Positions 9,251 to 18,863 of a stretch of DNA of 64,000 bases are shown in pieces. Origin of the DNA: CAWHNT01 sp963830775 (lineage in GTDB: Bacteria > Pseudomonadota > Alphaproteobacteria > Geminicoccales > Geminicoccaceae); assembly GCA_963830775.1 (NCBI GenBank), contig CAWHNT010000032.1:186001-250000 (forward strand), in the 5' to 3' direction. The notes beneath the pieces are model-generated. The model saw nothing but the letters and a program-made list of their open reading frames with translations, was not told where the DNA came from and did no database searches. Position numbers and translations under genes: made by a program. Position 1 is the stretch's first letter, and every line of letters begins with the position of its first letter.

Positions 9251-10270
9251 ATGACCGCCCCCGACCTCTTCACCGAAGCCAGCCGGCTGCATCGTGACGC
9301 CCTCGTCTGGGACGCCCACGCCTGCCTGCCGCTCCATCCCGACTGCGACGTGACGCTGCTCCGCCGGCATCACGCGGCGGGTGCCACGTTCGTCTCCGTG
9401 AACATCGGGATGGACATGAACCCGCTGGAGCAGATCTTCCCGGTCATCGCCAGCTTCCGGGCCCAGATCGCCGCCCACCCCGAGCTGTTCCTTCAGGTCG
9501 ACACCGTGGCCGATGTCGAGCGGGCCAAGGCGGAGGGCAGGCTCGCCGTCGGGTTCGACCTCGAGGGCGGCGTCCCCTTGTGCGGCCGGCCGGAGATGGT
9601 GGGCGTCTTCCACGCGCTGGGCGTGCGGCAGGTCCATCTCGCCTACAACCGCAACAACGAGATCGGCGGCGGCTGCTACGACGAGGACATTCCGTTGAGC
9701 CCGCTCGGCCGGCAGGTGGTCGAGGCCATCCACGGCAACGGCATGCTGATGGACCTCTCGCACACCGGCCATCGCACCAGCCTCGACATCGCGGCCTTGG
9801 GGCTGGGGCCGGTGATCTTCAGCCACTCCAACCCGCGCAACATCCAGCACGACCTGCGTAACATCACCGACGAGCAGATCGACGCCTGCGCCGCCACCGG
9901 CGGCATCGTCTGCGTCAACGGTGTCGGCCGCTTCCTCACCGATCCCAAGGGCGGCACGCCCGCGATCCTCGACTGCATCGACTATCTGGTGGAGCGGATC
10001 GGCCCAGCCCGGGTCGGGCTCGGCATCGACTACTCCTACCCCGCCAACGGCCTGAACGAGGACCCGCCGGGCCTCGACCACAATCTCTGGTGGCCGCGCG
10101 CGCACGGCTATGGCGGCGGCCTCACCAGCATCAAGATCGCGGCCCCCGAGCAGCTGCCCGAGATCACCTATGGCCTGCTCCGCCGCGGCTACGGCGAGGC
10201 GGACGTGCGCGCCATCCTGGGCGGCAACATGCTGGAGCTGGCGCGGCGGGTCTGGAAGCCCGCCCACTGA
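9251..10270 (+). CDS. membrane-dipeptidase family metallohydrolase
   Basis: Amidohydrolase-fold protein of the renal dipeptidase family (peptidase M19), 339 residues. Recognisable sites are the N-terminal LVWDAHACLPLHPD, the bridging Glu region GFDLEGG, the metal His in DLSHTGHRTS, the second His in FSHSNPRN, and GLGIDY. The canonical H-x-D metal pair of the first strand reads H-A-C here, so one ligand is replaced by Cys. ATG 9251 is chosen; an in-frame GTG at 9227 has a GGGG upstream and is possible. It lacks a signal peptide, so it is probably cytoplasmic. It is followed by two ABC permeases 8 bases on, suggesting an operon for uptake and cleavage of a small amide or peptide. Confidence 0.82.
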   Translation: MTAPDLFTEASRLHRDALVWDAHACLPLHPDCDVTLLRRHHAAGATFVSVNIGMDMNPLEQIFPVIASFRAQIAAHPELFLQVDTVADVERAKAEGRLAVGFDLEGGVPLCGRPEMVGVFHALGVRQVHLAYNRNNEIGGGCYDEDIPLSPLGRQVVEAIHGNGMLMDLSHTGHRTSLDIAALGLGPVIFSHSNPRNIQHDLRNITDEQIDACAATGGIVCVNGVGRFLTDPKGGTPAILDCIDYLVERIGPARVGLGIDYSYPANGLNEDPPGLDHNLWWPRAHGYGGGLTSIKIAAPEQLPEITYGLLRRGYGEADVRAILGGNMLELARRVWKPAH

Positions 10271-10278
10271 GGCGGGCC

Positions 10279-11205
10279 TTGGCCAGCGCCTACCCGCTCC
10301 TCGACCTGATCGAGGCCGCCCGCGCCCGATTGGTTCCGGCTCGGAGCAGCGACCTCGCCACCTGGCTCATGCTGCTGCCGGCGCTGCTGCTCACCGGCCT
10401 GCTCGTCCTGGGCCTGGCTCTCATCCTCGACAGCAGCCTGCGCCTCCTCGACCGCGACACCTTCCGCCTCGGCGAGACCTGGACGCTCGCCAACTATGCC
10501 GAGCTCATCCGCGAGCCCGTCTATCTGCGGATCGCGCTCCGCACCGTCGCGGCGGGGCTGATCGTGACCCTGCTGACGCTGCTGCTGGCCTTTCCTTATG
10601 CCTACCTCATGGTCCGCACCGACCGGCCGGCCGTGCGCAAGCTGCTGCTGATGGCGCTCTTCCTGCCCTTCTTCCTGGGCCAGGTGGTGCGCGCCTATGG
10701 CTGGCTGATCCTGCTCGGCAAGCAGGGCCTCCTGAACGCCACGCTCGCCGGCGCCGGCCTGCCCACGGTGCAGCTCATCTACACCTATCCCGGCGTGCTG
10801 ATCGGCCTCGTGCAGTACATGCTGCCCTTCGCCGTCCTGCTCCTGGCCCCGGCCCTCACCGCCATCCCGGCCGAGATCGAGCTTGCCTCGGCGAGCCTGG
10901 GTGCGAGCGGTGCCGCCACGCTCCGCCATATCCTCCTGCCGCTGGCGAAGCCGGGCCTGGTCGCGGCCGGGGTCGTGGTGTTCACGCTCACGCTCACCGA
11001 CTTCGCCATGCCCGAGATCATGGGCGGCGGCGGCAACGACTTCATCGCCAACGCCGTCTACGACGCCTTCTTCCAGCTCAGCGATGCCGGCATGGGTGGT
11101 GCGATGGGCGTGGCGCTGACGCTGCTGGGCACGCTCCTCGTCGGCATCGCCTTCACGCTGGCCGGGCTCGGCACGCTGGCCTACGTGCAGCGGCGCTCGG
11201 CATGA
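10279..11205 (+). CDS. ABC transporter permease (PotB-like)
   Basis: Inner-membrane permease of the spermidine/putrescine and related importer family, about 308 residues with six predicted helices. It has LMLLPALLLTGLLVLGLAL at the N-terminus and the family's EAA loop around ELASASLGASGAATLRHILL, before a final helix pair. No ATG occurs before the first membrane helix; TTG at 10279 follows GAGGCGGG and is the best start. It overlaps the next permease by four bases (ATGA). No ATPase or binding protein of this system is in the window. Confidence 0.82.
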   Translation: MASAYPLLDLIEAARARLVPARSSDLATWLMLLPALLLTGLLVLGLALILDSSLRLLDRDTFRLGETWTLANYAELIREPVYLRIALRTVAAGLIVTLLTLLLAFPYAYLMVRTDRPAVRKLLLMALFLPFFLGQVVRAYGWLILLGKQGLLNATLAGAGLPTVQLIYTYPGVLIGLVQYMLPFAVLLLAPALTAIPAEIELASASLGASGAATLRHILLPLAKPGLVAAGVVVFTLTLTDFAMPEIMGGGGNDFIANAVYDAFFQLSDAGMGGAMGVALTLLGTLLVGIAFTLAGLGTLAYVQRRSA

Positions 11206-11996
11206 CCGGGCCGGTCCGCCGCGTGCTGCTGGCGATCGTCGCCTTCGACCTCGTCTTCCTCAGCCTGCCGACGCTCGTCATCCTGGTGGCATCCTTCACC
11301 CCCGGCAGCATCATCGCCTTCCCGCCGCAGGGCTTCTCGCTGCGCTGGTACGCCTCCCTCCTCGAGCGCCAGGCGTTCACCGATGCCCTGCTGCGCTCCT
11401 TGTGGGTCGCCACCGTCTGCACCCTCGCCAGCCTGCCGGCCGGCACCTTCGCCGCCCTGGCCCTGGCCGGCTGGCGGCGCCGCGGGCGCACGGCGCTGCA
11501 GCTCTATCTGCTGCTGCCGTTCACGATCCCGCTCGTCGTCTCGGGCCTGGGCCTGATGCTGGTCTTCGGCAGGCTGGGCCTCCTGGGCTCGCTCTGGCCC
11601 GTGGGCATCGCCTGCTGCGTCATCAACCTGCCGTTCATGCTCTGGGCCGTGGCAGCCTCCGCGAACCGGCTCGACCCTGACCTCGAGAATGCCGCCATGA
11701 ACTGCGGCGCACCGCCGACCCACGCCTTCTTCACCGTGACCCTGCCGGCCGTCATGCCCGGCGTGATCACCGGCGGGCTGATCATGTTCGTGCTCGCGGT
11801 GAACGAGTTCCTGGTCAGCCTCATGCTGGTGGACGCGCGCACGGTGACCCTGCCGGTGCTGGTCTACAACGCCATCCGCAGCGTCATCACGCCGGACCTC
11901 GCCGCCGTGTCGGTCGTGTACATAGCGCTCGGGGCCGCCGCGATCTGGCTCCTCGACCGGCTGGTCGGCCTCGAGATCTTCCTCCGCTCGCGCTGA
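11202..11996 (+). CDS. ABC transporter permease (PotC-like)
   Basis: Partner permease, 264 residues and six predicted helices, starting at ATG 11202 inside the previous stop. It contains the PotC-type opening (LPTLVILVASFTPGSIIAFP, then FSLRWYASLL) and the cytoplasmic EAA loop near LENAAMNCGAPPTHAFF. The Cys-Gly in place of the usual Leu-Gly of this loop is a minor variation. It is followed 11 bases later by the HisD-like gene, so dipeptidase, both permeases and dehydrogenase are likely co-transcribed. Confidence 0.85.
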   Translation: MTGPVRRVLLAIVAFDLVFLSLPTLVILVASFTPGSIIAFPPQGFSLRWYASLLERQAFTDALLRSLWVATVCTLASLPAGTFAALALAGWRRRGRTALQLYLLLPFTIPLVVSGLGLMLVFGRLGLLGSLWPVGIACCVINLPFMLWAVAASANRLDPDLENAAMNCGAPPTHAFFTVTLPAVMPGVITGGLIMFVLAVNEFLVSLMLVDARTVTLPVLVYNAIRSVITPDLAAVSVVYIALGAAAIWLLDRLVGLEIFLRSR

Positions 11997-12007
11997 AGGG
12001 ACGGTGC

Positions 12008-13311
12008 ATGAAGGGCAAGGTGAACCTGTTCGTGCTCGAGCGGATGACGGCGGAGGAGCGTGCCCGGCTCATGCTGCGGGCCGAGTCCGACCTCTCCGGC
12101 TTTCTCGAGCCTGTGCGCGGGATCATCGAGCAGGTGCGGGACGAGGGCGATGCCGCCCTGGCCCGGCTCGGCCGCGAGCTCGACGGTGCCGACCTCGCCC
12201 CTGAGCGGCTGCTGGCGACCGAAGCCGAGTTCGATGCCGCCTTTGCCAAGATCGAGCCCGAGGTGCGCGCGGCCATCGAGTATGCCGTGGACAATATCCG
12301 CCGCTTCCACGAGCGCCAGAAGCCCGAGCCGATGTGGCTCATGGAGATCCGGCCCGGCGCCTTCGCCGGGGAGCGCTGGACGCCGATTCCTTCGGTTGCC
12401 TGCTACGTGCCGCGCGGCAAGGGTGCGTTCCCCAGCGTGATGATGATGACCACATCCCGGCCGTGGTCGCGGGCGTGCGCGAGATCGTGGTGCTTACTCC
12501 GCCCACACCGGAGGGCGGGGTCGACGCCGCGAGCCTGGTCGCCGCCCGGCTCGCCGGGGTCGAGCGGGTCTACAAGGCCGGCGGTGCCGTCGCCGTGGCC
12601 GCTGCCGCCTTCGGCACCGCCACCATCCCGCGCTGCGCCAAGATCGTGGGCCCGGGCAGCCCCTGGGTCGTGGCGGCCAAGAAGCTCCTGGCCGACCGGA
12701 TCGACACCGGCCTGCCTGCCGGACCCAGCGAGGCCATCATCCTGGCCGACGAGAGTGCGGATGCCGCCATCGTCGCCCTCGACCTCCTGATCGAGGCCGA
12801 GCACGGGCCGGACAGCTCGGCCTATCTCGTGACACCCTCGCGCCTGCTGGCAAGTGCCGTGATCGCACGGCTGCCGGAGCTGATCGCCCGGCTCGGCCAG
12901 CAGCGCCGCGGCTTCGTCGAGGCGGTGCTGGGTGGCGAGCGCGGCGGCGTGGTCCTCACCCCCTCCTGGGACGAGGCCGTGCGCTTCGTGAACGATTATG
13001 CGCCCGAGCATCTGGAGATCCTGACCCAGGAGCCGCTGGCCTGCCTGCACCAGATCGAGCATGCGGGCGAGATCCTGCTCGGGGCCCACACGCCCATCAC
13101 GCTCGCCAACTTCGTGCTCGGCCCCGACTGCGTGCTGCCCACAGGGGGGCACGCGCGGACCTGGTCGCCGCTCTCCGTCTTCGACTTCATGAAGCGCAGC
13201 GGCATCGGCCACGTCACCGCGCGCGGCTATGCCGAGCTCGCCCCGCACGCGCGGGCGCTTGCCGCCTACGAAGGCTTCGAGGCGCACGCGATGGCGCTCA
13301 CGGGCCGCTGA
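12008..13311 (+). CDS. HisD-family NAD-dependent dehydrogenase (frameshifted)
   Basis: Zn/NAD-dependent alcohol dehydrogenase of the histidinol dehydrogenase family. A single missing base near 12452 splits it; the restored product is 434 residues. Landmarks are ACYVPRGKGAFPS, LTPPTPEGG, KIVGPGSPWV, LPAGPSEAIILAD, EAEHGPDSSAYLVT and the C-terminal VLPTGGHARTWSPLSVFDF. The genomic context is catabolic (dipeptidase and ABC permeases) and not a his operon. The EHGPDS and ARTWSPLSVFDFMKR segments resemble HisD paralogs such as sulfopropanediol 3-dehydrogenase (HpsN) more than biosynthetic HisD. I therefore infer a catabolic alcohol or amino-alcohol dehydrogenase, with the substrate unknown. Confidence 0.78.
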
Positions 13312-13397
13312 TCACGGGCGCAAGCACCGGGTTGGAGCCGCCTCTCTGCGAGCCTACCATCGGCGCCAAAGGTTGGTTTCGAGAGAAGGCCGGACTG

Positions 13398-14841
13398 ATG
13401 GCGACCCTGATCGACGAGGCGGCACTGGATGAGCGGCTTGCCCGGCTGGAGGCGGCACGGCCCTGGAGCCCGCGCACGGTCTCGCGGCTGGAGGCGCTGA
13501 TCCGCAGCGACGACGAGGCCGAGCTCTTCCGGGTCAACCCGTTCGCCTTCGCGAGCCAGCGCGGGCTGGCCGAGGAGGAGGCGATCGACCTCTTCCTGCA
13601 CGCGACGGCGCTGGGCATGTTCGAGATGGACTGGCTCCTGATCTGCCCGATGTGCGCCTGTGCCGTGGAGAGCTTCGCCCACCTCCGCGCCGTGCTCCGC
13701 CGCTACCAGTGCCCGATGTGCCGGCACGAGTACGAGGCGGCGATGGACGACCTCATCGCGGTCTATTTCAACGTCTCGCCCACGATCCGGAGCATCCGCT
13801 TCCACCGCCCGGAGACGCTGGAGGCCTACGAGTACCTGTTCCTGTTCAAGGGTGTGCGCGAGGGCCGCACGCCGAACGGCGAGCTGTTCCTCGAGGCCGC
13901 CAAGCTCTCGATGCGCTGGCTCAGCTTCATGGCGGCCGGCGAGACCGTCACCGTCCAGCTCGAGGCGGAGGAGGGGATGCTTGCCGGCGGCGGCACGCAT
14001 GCCGGGCCCTACTTCATCCTGACCGTCGGCAGCGAGACGGCGTCCGAGCCGCAGCGCCTCAAGCTGACCTACGACGGCACCAGCTACGAGCCCAAGGAGA
14101 CCGCCCTGCGCCGGGGCCCGGCGGTGCTGGAGGTGACCAACGCCTCGCGGGACCGCAGCGTGCTCGCGATCTTCTACTCGCCTCCGGGCTACGAGGAGGC
14201 GCCTCTGGACTTCGAGCCCTATCTCACCGGCAAGCGGCTGATCACCACCCAGACCTTCAAGGGCCTGTTCCGCTCCGAGGTGGTGGGCGGGACCGAGGGG
14301 CTGACCATCCGCGACGTGGCGCTGCTCTTCACCGACATCAAAGGCTCGACCGCCCTCTACCAGCGGATCGGCGACCTCAACGCCTTCCAGCTCGTCCAGC
14401 AGCATTTCGACCAGCTGCGCGAGGCCACCGTGCGCCATGGCGGGGCGGTGGTGAAGACGATCGGCGACGCGGTGATGGCAGCCTATCCCGACGCCGCCCG
14501 GGCCGTGGCCGCCGCCCTCGACATGCGCGACACCATCGAGCAGTACAACCGCGACCAGCCCGAGCGGCCGATGTCGATCAAGATCGGCATCCACCACGGG
14601 GCGGCGATCGCGGTCACGCTCAACAACGAGCTCGACTATTTCGGCCAGACGGTGAACATCGCCTCCCGGGTCCAGGAGATGGCCGATGCGGCCGAGATTC
14701 TGGATCACCGACGAGGTCTGGCGCTATCCGGGCGTGCAGGCGCTGCTGGAGAGGTCGCCCGTCGAGGCGCGCGAGACCAGGTTCCAGGGCATCGAGACGC
14801 CGATGGCGGTACGCCGGATCGCCCTTCCCGAGGCGGCTTGA
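13398..14841 (+). CDS. class III adenylate/guanylate cyclase with N-terminal DUF5939 (frameshifted)
   Basis: Soluble nucleotide cyclase, 480 residues after one shift is repaired. N-terminal DUF5939-type region (about 1-290) with an embedded zinc-ribbon-like motif: CPMC at 83-86 (plus Cys88) and CPMC at 105-108. It is followed by a class III catalytic domain from about 305, with the metal Asp313 in FTDIKGST, Asp357 in TIGDAVMAAY and NIASRVQ. The last part (WITDEVW onward) is in another frame: GATTC at 14696-14700 should read GATC. The zinc ribbon suggests redox, metal or protein sensing that controls cyclic nucleotide output; this is inference. ATG 13398 follows GAGAGAAGG. No membrane segments are seen. 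Confidence 0.83.
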
Positions 14842-14847
14842 GCACCC

Positions 14848-15757
14848 TCACCGGTAGCCGGTCGCGTCCGCCGGCTTCCCGGCGTCCTGCACCTCCTTGA
14901 TGTACCGCCAGCAATCGGGCCGGGAGCCGTCGAGGTCGGTGAAGCCGTAGACCTTGGCGAGCTGGCCGCTGGAGAGGGACTGGCCGTTCCAGCGCCGCCG
15001 CTCCTCGTCCGCGGCCAGGGCTGCCACCGCCCGGCCGACGAAGCGCGGCGTCTCGGAGATGACGAAGTGCGGCTGGGCTGGCCAGCGCGTCGCGCCAGTT
15101 GGCCTCGCTCACGCCAAAGTGCTCCAGCATCATCTCCGAGCGCAGCCAGCCGGGCGTGATCGAGACCGAGGTCGCCCCGTAGGGCTCCAGGTCCTTGGCA
15201 TGCGCCCAGGCCATGCGGATGGCCGAGGTCTTGGCGAGGTCGTAGAAGACCGAGAGCCGGTAGTGCTCGGCATTGTACTCGGCCGTCCCGTCCGTGACCT
15301 CCACCAGCAGCCCGCCCGGCCGCTCGATCAGCAGCGGCAAGGCATGGTGGGCCGTGATCAGGTGGGTGTCGATGGCGAGTCTCAGCAGGCGCAGGCCGTT
15401 GGCGAGGTCGTGCTGCCAGACCGGCTTGTTCCACTCGAACAGCAGCTCGCCGCCCCAGATGTCGTTGACCAGGATGTCGAGGCGGCCGGCCTCGCTCCGC
15501 AGGCGCGCCACGAGTGCCGCCACCTGCTCCGGAACGAGGTGATCGACCTGCACGGCGATCCCCTGCCCGCCGGCCGCGGTCACGAGATCCGCCGTCTCCT
15601 CGATCGTCTCCGCCCGGTTGTACTCCGAACGGCTCTCCCGGGTGGTGCGCCCGGTCACGAACACGGTGGCACCCGCCGCACCCAGCTCCACGGCGATACC
15701 GCGACCGGCACCCCGGGTGGCACCCGCAACGAGGGCTACCTTTCCCTTCAGGCTCAT
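14848..15757 (-). CDS. short-chain dehydrogenase/reductase (frameshifted)
   Basis: NAD(P)-dependent oxidoreductase of the classical SDR type, 302 residues when one extra base near 15075 is removed. N-terminal nucleotide loop AGATRGAGRG, TGRTTRES, active-site Y-x-x-x-K in FYDLAKTS and SVSITPGWLRSEMM are in the first frame. The C-terminal third, including FVGRAVAALA and GFTDLDGSRPDCW, is in the shifted frame. Substrate unknown. The stop is only 6 bases from the stop of the convergent cyclase gene. ATG 15757 is 16 bases downstream of the LOG-family stop, so the two minus-strand genes are probably one transcript. Confidence 0.83.
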
Positions 15758-15773
15758 TCATCTCCTCCCGAGA

Positions 15774-16361
15774 TCAGACGAGAGCCGGCATCTCCGGAGG
15801 CCGCCAGGCGGCGAGGCGATCGAGCAGTTCGCCCGGATCGTCGCCGGCCAGCAGGAGCTGGGCATGGGCCGGGCGCAGCAGGCCGTCCTCGACCGCGCGG
15901 GCGACCCAGGCCAGGAGCGGGTCCCAGAAGCCGTCCACGTTGAGGAGGGCCGAGGGCTTGGCCTGGAGGCCGATCTGGCTCCAGGTCAGCATCTCGAACA
16001 GCTCGTCCAGCGTGCCGAAGCCGCCGGGAAGGGCCAGGAAGGCGTCCGAGAGCTCGGCCATCAGCGCCTTGCGCTCGAGCATCGAGCCCACGACCCGGAG
16101 ATCCTGCACGCGGGTGTGGGCGATCTCGCGGGCGACGAGATGCCCGGGCATGACGCCGGTGACCATGCCGCCTTCGGCCAAAGCGGCGTCGGCGAGCACG
16201 CCCATGAGGCCGACCCGCCCGCCGCCATAGACGAGGCCGATGCCGCGCCGGGCCAGGAGCTGGCCGACCGCGGCCGCCGCCTCCTTGTGCGCCGGCTTGG
16301 CCGCCCCGCTGCCGCCGCAGAAGACCGCCACCCGTCCGAGACCGGCCTGCCCGAGCGTCAT
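15774..16361 (-). CDS. LOG-family nucleotide phosphoribohydrolase
   Basis: Rossmann-like enzyme that hydrolyses nucleoside 5'-monophosphates to base and ribose 5-phosphate; plant and bacterial LOG homologs release cytokinins. The 195-residue product contains the family signatures GGGRVGLMG (about 46-54) and PGGFGTLDELFE (about 110-121), plus the opening VAVFCGGSGAAKP. ATG 16361 has AGAGGACAGG upstream; an ORF extension of ten codons is ignored. Bacterial homologs often act on AMP in general metabolism, so I do not infer hormone production. Confidence 0.87.
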   Translation of the reverse strand: MTLGQAGLGRVAVFCGGSGAAKPAHKEAAAAVGQLLARRGIGLVYGGGRVGLMGVLADAALAEGGMVTGVMPGHLVAREIAHTRVQDLRVVGSMLERKALMAELSDAFLALPGGFGTLDELFEMLTWSQIGLQAKPSALLNVDGFWDPLLAWVARAVEDGLLRPAHAQLLLAGDDPGELLDRLAAWRPPEMPALV

Positions 16362-16537
16362 CCTGTCCTCTGCTTCGGTCCTTGTTCCCAAGGCGACTGT
16401 AGCGGACCGGCAACGCGCGTCCAGGAACGAGCTTTGCGGGTGCTGCCCGGCAAGCCTGCGCCCGATCAGCCGTCGACGGCGTTGGCCACAGGACTAGGTA
16501 GGACCACGAGCCCCGGACGGACCGCGGGGACTGCCGC

Positions 16538-17629
16538 ATGGAGCAGAGTGGGGCGAACGCTCCCTACTCGGTATGCATCGTGAACCATGAGGGTGCCGCC
16601 GTCCTCCCGGCGACGCTCGCGGCAGTCCGCGCCCTCGCACCGCCGCCGGCGGAGGTCGTCCTGGTCGACAACGCCTCGGGCGATGACGGGGTGGCGCTTG
16701 CCGTCGCCATGATGCCGGCGCTGCGCGTCGTCAGGCTGTCCGCGAACGATGGCCCCGGGCCGGCCAGGGATGCCGGGTACCGGGCCGCACGGCAGGACCG
16801 CATTCTCTTCATCGACAACGACGTGCGCCCGGACCCCGGCTGCGGCGCCGCCCTGTCGTGCGCCCTCGACGCCCAGCCGGCGGCAGCCTTCGCCATGGCC
16901 CGCATCTGTCATGCCCACGCGCCGGGGACCATCCAGTTCGACGGTGCCGGTGCCCACGCCCTGGGCATGATGACGCTGGATCACGCGGAGACGCCGCTCG
17001 CTTCGGCTGCGGGCGAGGTGCGCGAGATCGGCTCGCTGGTCACCGCCTGCTTCATGGCCGACCGGCAGCGCTGGGGCCAGGAGCCACTCTGCGACCCGGC
17101 CTTCTTCATCTATTTCGAGGATCACGAGCTGGGCTTGCGCGCCCGCCTGCTCGGCTGGCGCCTCCTGGCCGTGCCAGCGGCGCTGGCGCTGCACGGCAAG
17201 GGCACGCCCGGCATGTCGTTGCGCGCCACCGGCCGGTTCACGCAAGCCCGGGTCTACCACACCATCCGCAATCGCTGGCAGGTGATCCTCAAGTTCTATC
17301 AGCCGCGCACGCTCGTGGCCTTGGCGCCGGCCCTCCTGCTGTTCGAGCTCTTCCAGCTCGCCGGTGCTCTGCGCCGCGGCTGGCTTGGCCATTATTGGCA
17401 GGCGGCGGCCTGGATCGTCGCCAACCGCCGCGACCTCGGTGAGCGCCGCCGCCAGATCCAGGGCCGGCGGAAGCTGCCGGACACGGCCATCCTCAGTGGC
17501 GGACCACCGCCGTTCGCCGGGCCTCTGCTCACGGGCGGCATCGAGCGTGCGGCCGCGCGCCTGCTGGCCCGCACGGTGGACGTGAACTGGGCGCTTGCCT
17601 CCCGCCTGCTCGGAGCGGCAGCCCGATGA
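16538..17629 (+). CDS. family 2 glycosyltransferase
   Basis: GT-A fold glycosyltransferase, 363 residues, resembling rhamnosyltransferase-type chain-extending enzymes. N-terminal SVCIVNHEGAAVLPATLAA, EVVLVDNAS, the metal-binding acidic motif in FIDNDVRPD and the acceptor-region Glu-Asp in YFEDHELGLRARL are visible. A hydrophobic segment around 260-290 (LVALAPALLLFELFQLAG) may anchor it to the membrane. It opens a three-gene run with overlapping ends (GT2, flippase, GT4). A 176-base divergent region separates it from the LOG gene. Sugar and acceptor are unknown. Confidence 0.85.
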   Translation: MEQSGANAPYSVCIVNHEGAAVLPATLAAVRALAPPPAEVVLVDNASGDDGVALAVAMMPALRVVRLSANDGPGPARDAGYRAARQDRILFIDNDVRPDPGCGAALSCALDAQPAAAFAMARICHAHAPGTIQFDGAGAHALGMMTLDHAETPLASAAGEVREIGSLVTACFMADRQRWGQEPLCDPAFFIYFEDHELGLRARLLGWRLLAVPAALALHGKGTPGMSLRATGRFTQARVYHTIRNRWQVILKFYQPRTLVALAPALLLFELFQLAGALRRGWLGHYWQAAAWIVANRRDLGERRRQIQGRRKLPDTAILSGGPPPFAGPLLTGGIERAAARLLARTVDVNWALASRLLGAAAR

Positions 17630-18863
17630 GCGGGCCGATCGGCCGCGACCTCGCCCTCTCCTTCGCGGCCCAGCTCGCCTACAAGCTGCTGAGCTTCGTC
17701 ATCCTGGCCCTCCTGGCGCGCGGGCTCGCACCCGATGTCGCCGGTGCCTGGCTCTACGCCCTGGCCCTGGCCACGGTGGCCGGCTCCTTCACCGACCTGG
17801 GCGCTTCGGACCACACCTCCCGCACGGTCGCCGCCGATCCCGGCCGCCTGCCCCAGGCACTGGGCGCGCTGGCCCGCACCCGCCTGCCGCTGCTGGCGGG
17901 GCTGCTCGTGCTGGTGCCGGCCTTCGGTCTCGTCACGGCACCCGACGCCGTTCCCTACCTGGCCGTCGCCGCCCTCTATGCCGCCCTCATGGAGTGCTGG
18001 CGCAGCCTGGCCGCGATCTTCGCCGGGCTGCGGCAGGTAGCCTGGACCGTCATGGGCTTCGGCGGCGCCCAGGTGGCGCTCGTCGTGGGCCTCGCCATCG
18101 CGACCTTGCTGGCCCCGGGGCTGCCCGGGCTGGCCGCCGCCTATCTCGGCTCGGCGCTGCTGGCGCTGGCGATCGGCACGACCCTCCTCGTCCGCACCGC
18201 CGGCCCGATCCGCCTGGCACCCACCCGCGGACTGATCCGGCACTCCTGGCGCCTCTTCGTCCTCAGCACGCTGCCGCTCGTGCACCTGAAGCTCGGCAGC
18301 CTTCTTCTGGGCCCGCTCTCCGGCTATGCCACGGTGGCGGCCTACGACATGGGAGGACGGATCATCGAGGCCAGCCAGTTCCTGGTCCGGCCGGTGACGC
18401 TGGTCATCTTCCCGGCCTGTGCTGCCCTGGCCGCCGCGGGCGCTCGCGGCGAGGTGAGGCGGCTCGCCTGGCCGACGCTGGCCGTCGCAGCCTCGCTCGG
18501 CTGCGGCCTTGCCATCCTGGGCTTCCTCGCGGCCCCGCTGCTGCAGGCCGTCCTACTGGGCCCGGACTATGCCCACGCCGTGCCGCTGCTGCGCCTCCTG
18601 ATGCTGGCGGTGCCCGGGCTCCTCCTGGGCGGTGCGGCGGGCTATGTCGCCGTGGCGCTGGGTCTGGAGGGGCGAGCGCTCGTGGTCGCCGCGGCGGCTC
18701 TGGCGCTGCACGCGGCGTTGGCGACGTGGCTGATCCCCGCCTGGGGTGCGGCGGGTGCTGCCGCGGCTCTGGCCACTCCCTCATCGTGTCGGCGCTCGGC
18801 ATGGCCGCCGTCTGCGCCCAGGCCCTGCGGCAGACAACAGCGCAGGCGGTGAGTGCCCGATGA
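17626..18863 (+). CDS. polysaccharide flippase (Wzx/MATE-like), frameshifted near the end
   Basis: Multi-spanning membrane protein, 412 residues after repair, with repeated hydrophobic helices characteristic of lipid-linked oligosaccharide flippases (polysaccharide biosynthesis family). It starts at ATG 17626, overlapping the GT2 stop. A missing G near 18771 diverts the last frame. With it restored, the C-terminus reads GHSLIVSALGMAAVCAQAL and stops at 18863, where it overlaps the next ATG as ATGA. That recovered overlap is good evidence for the repair. Likely role: moving the glycan made by the adjacent transferases across the inner membrane. Confidence 0.82.
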
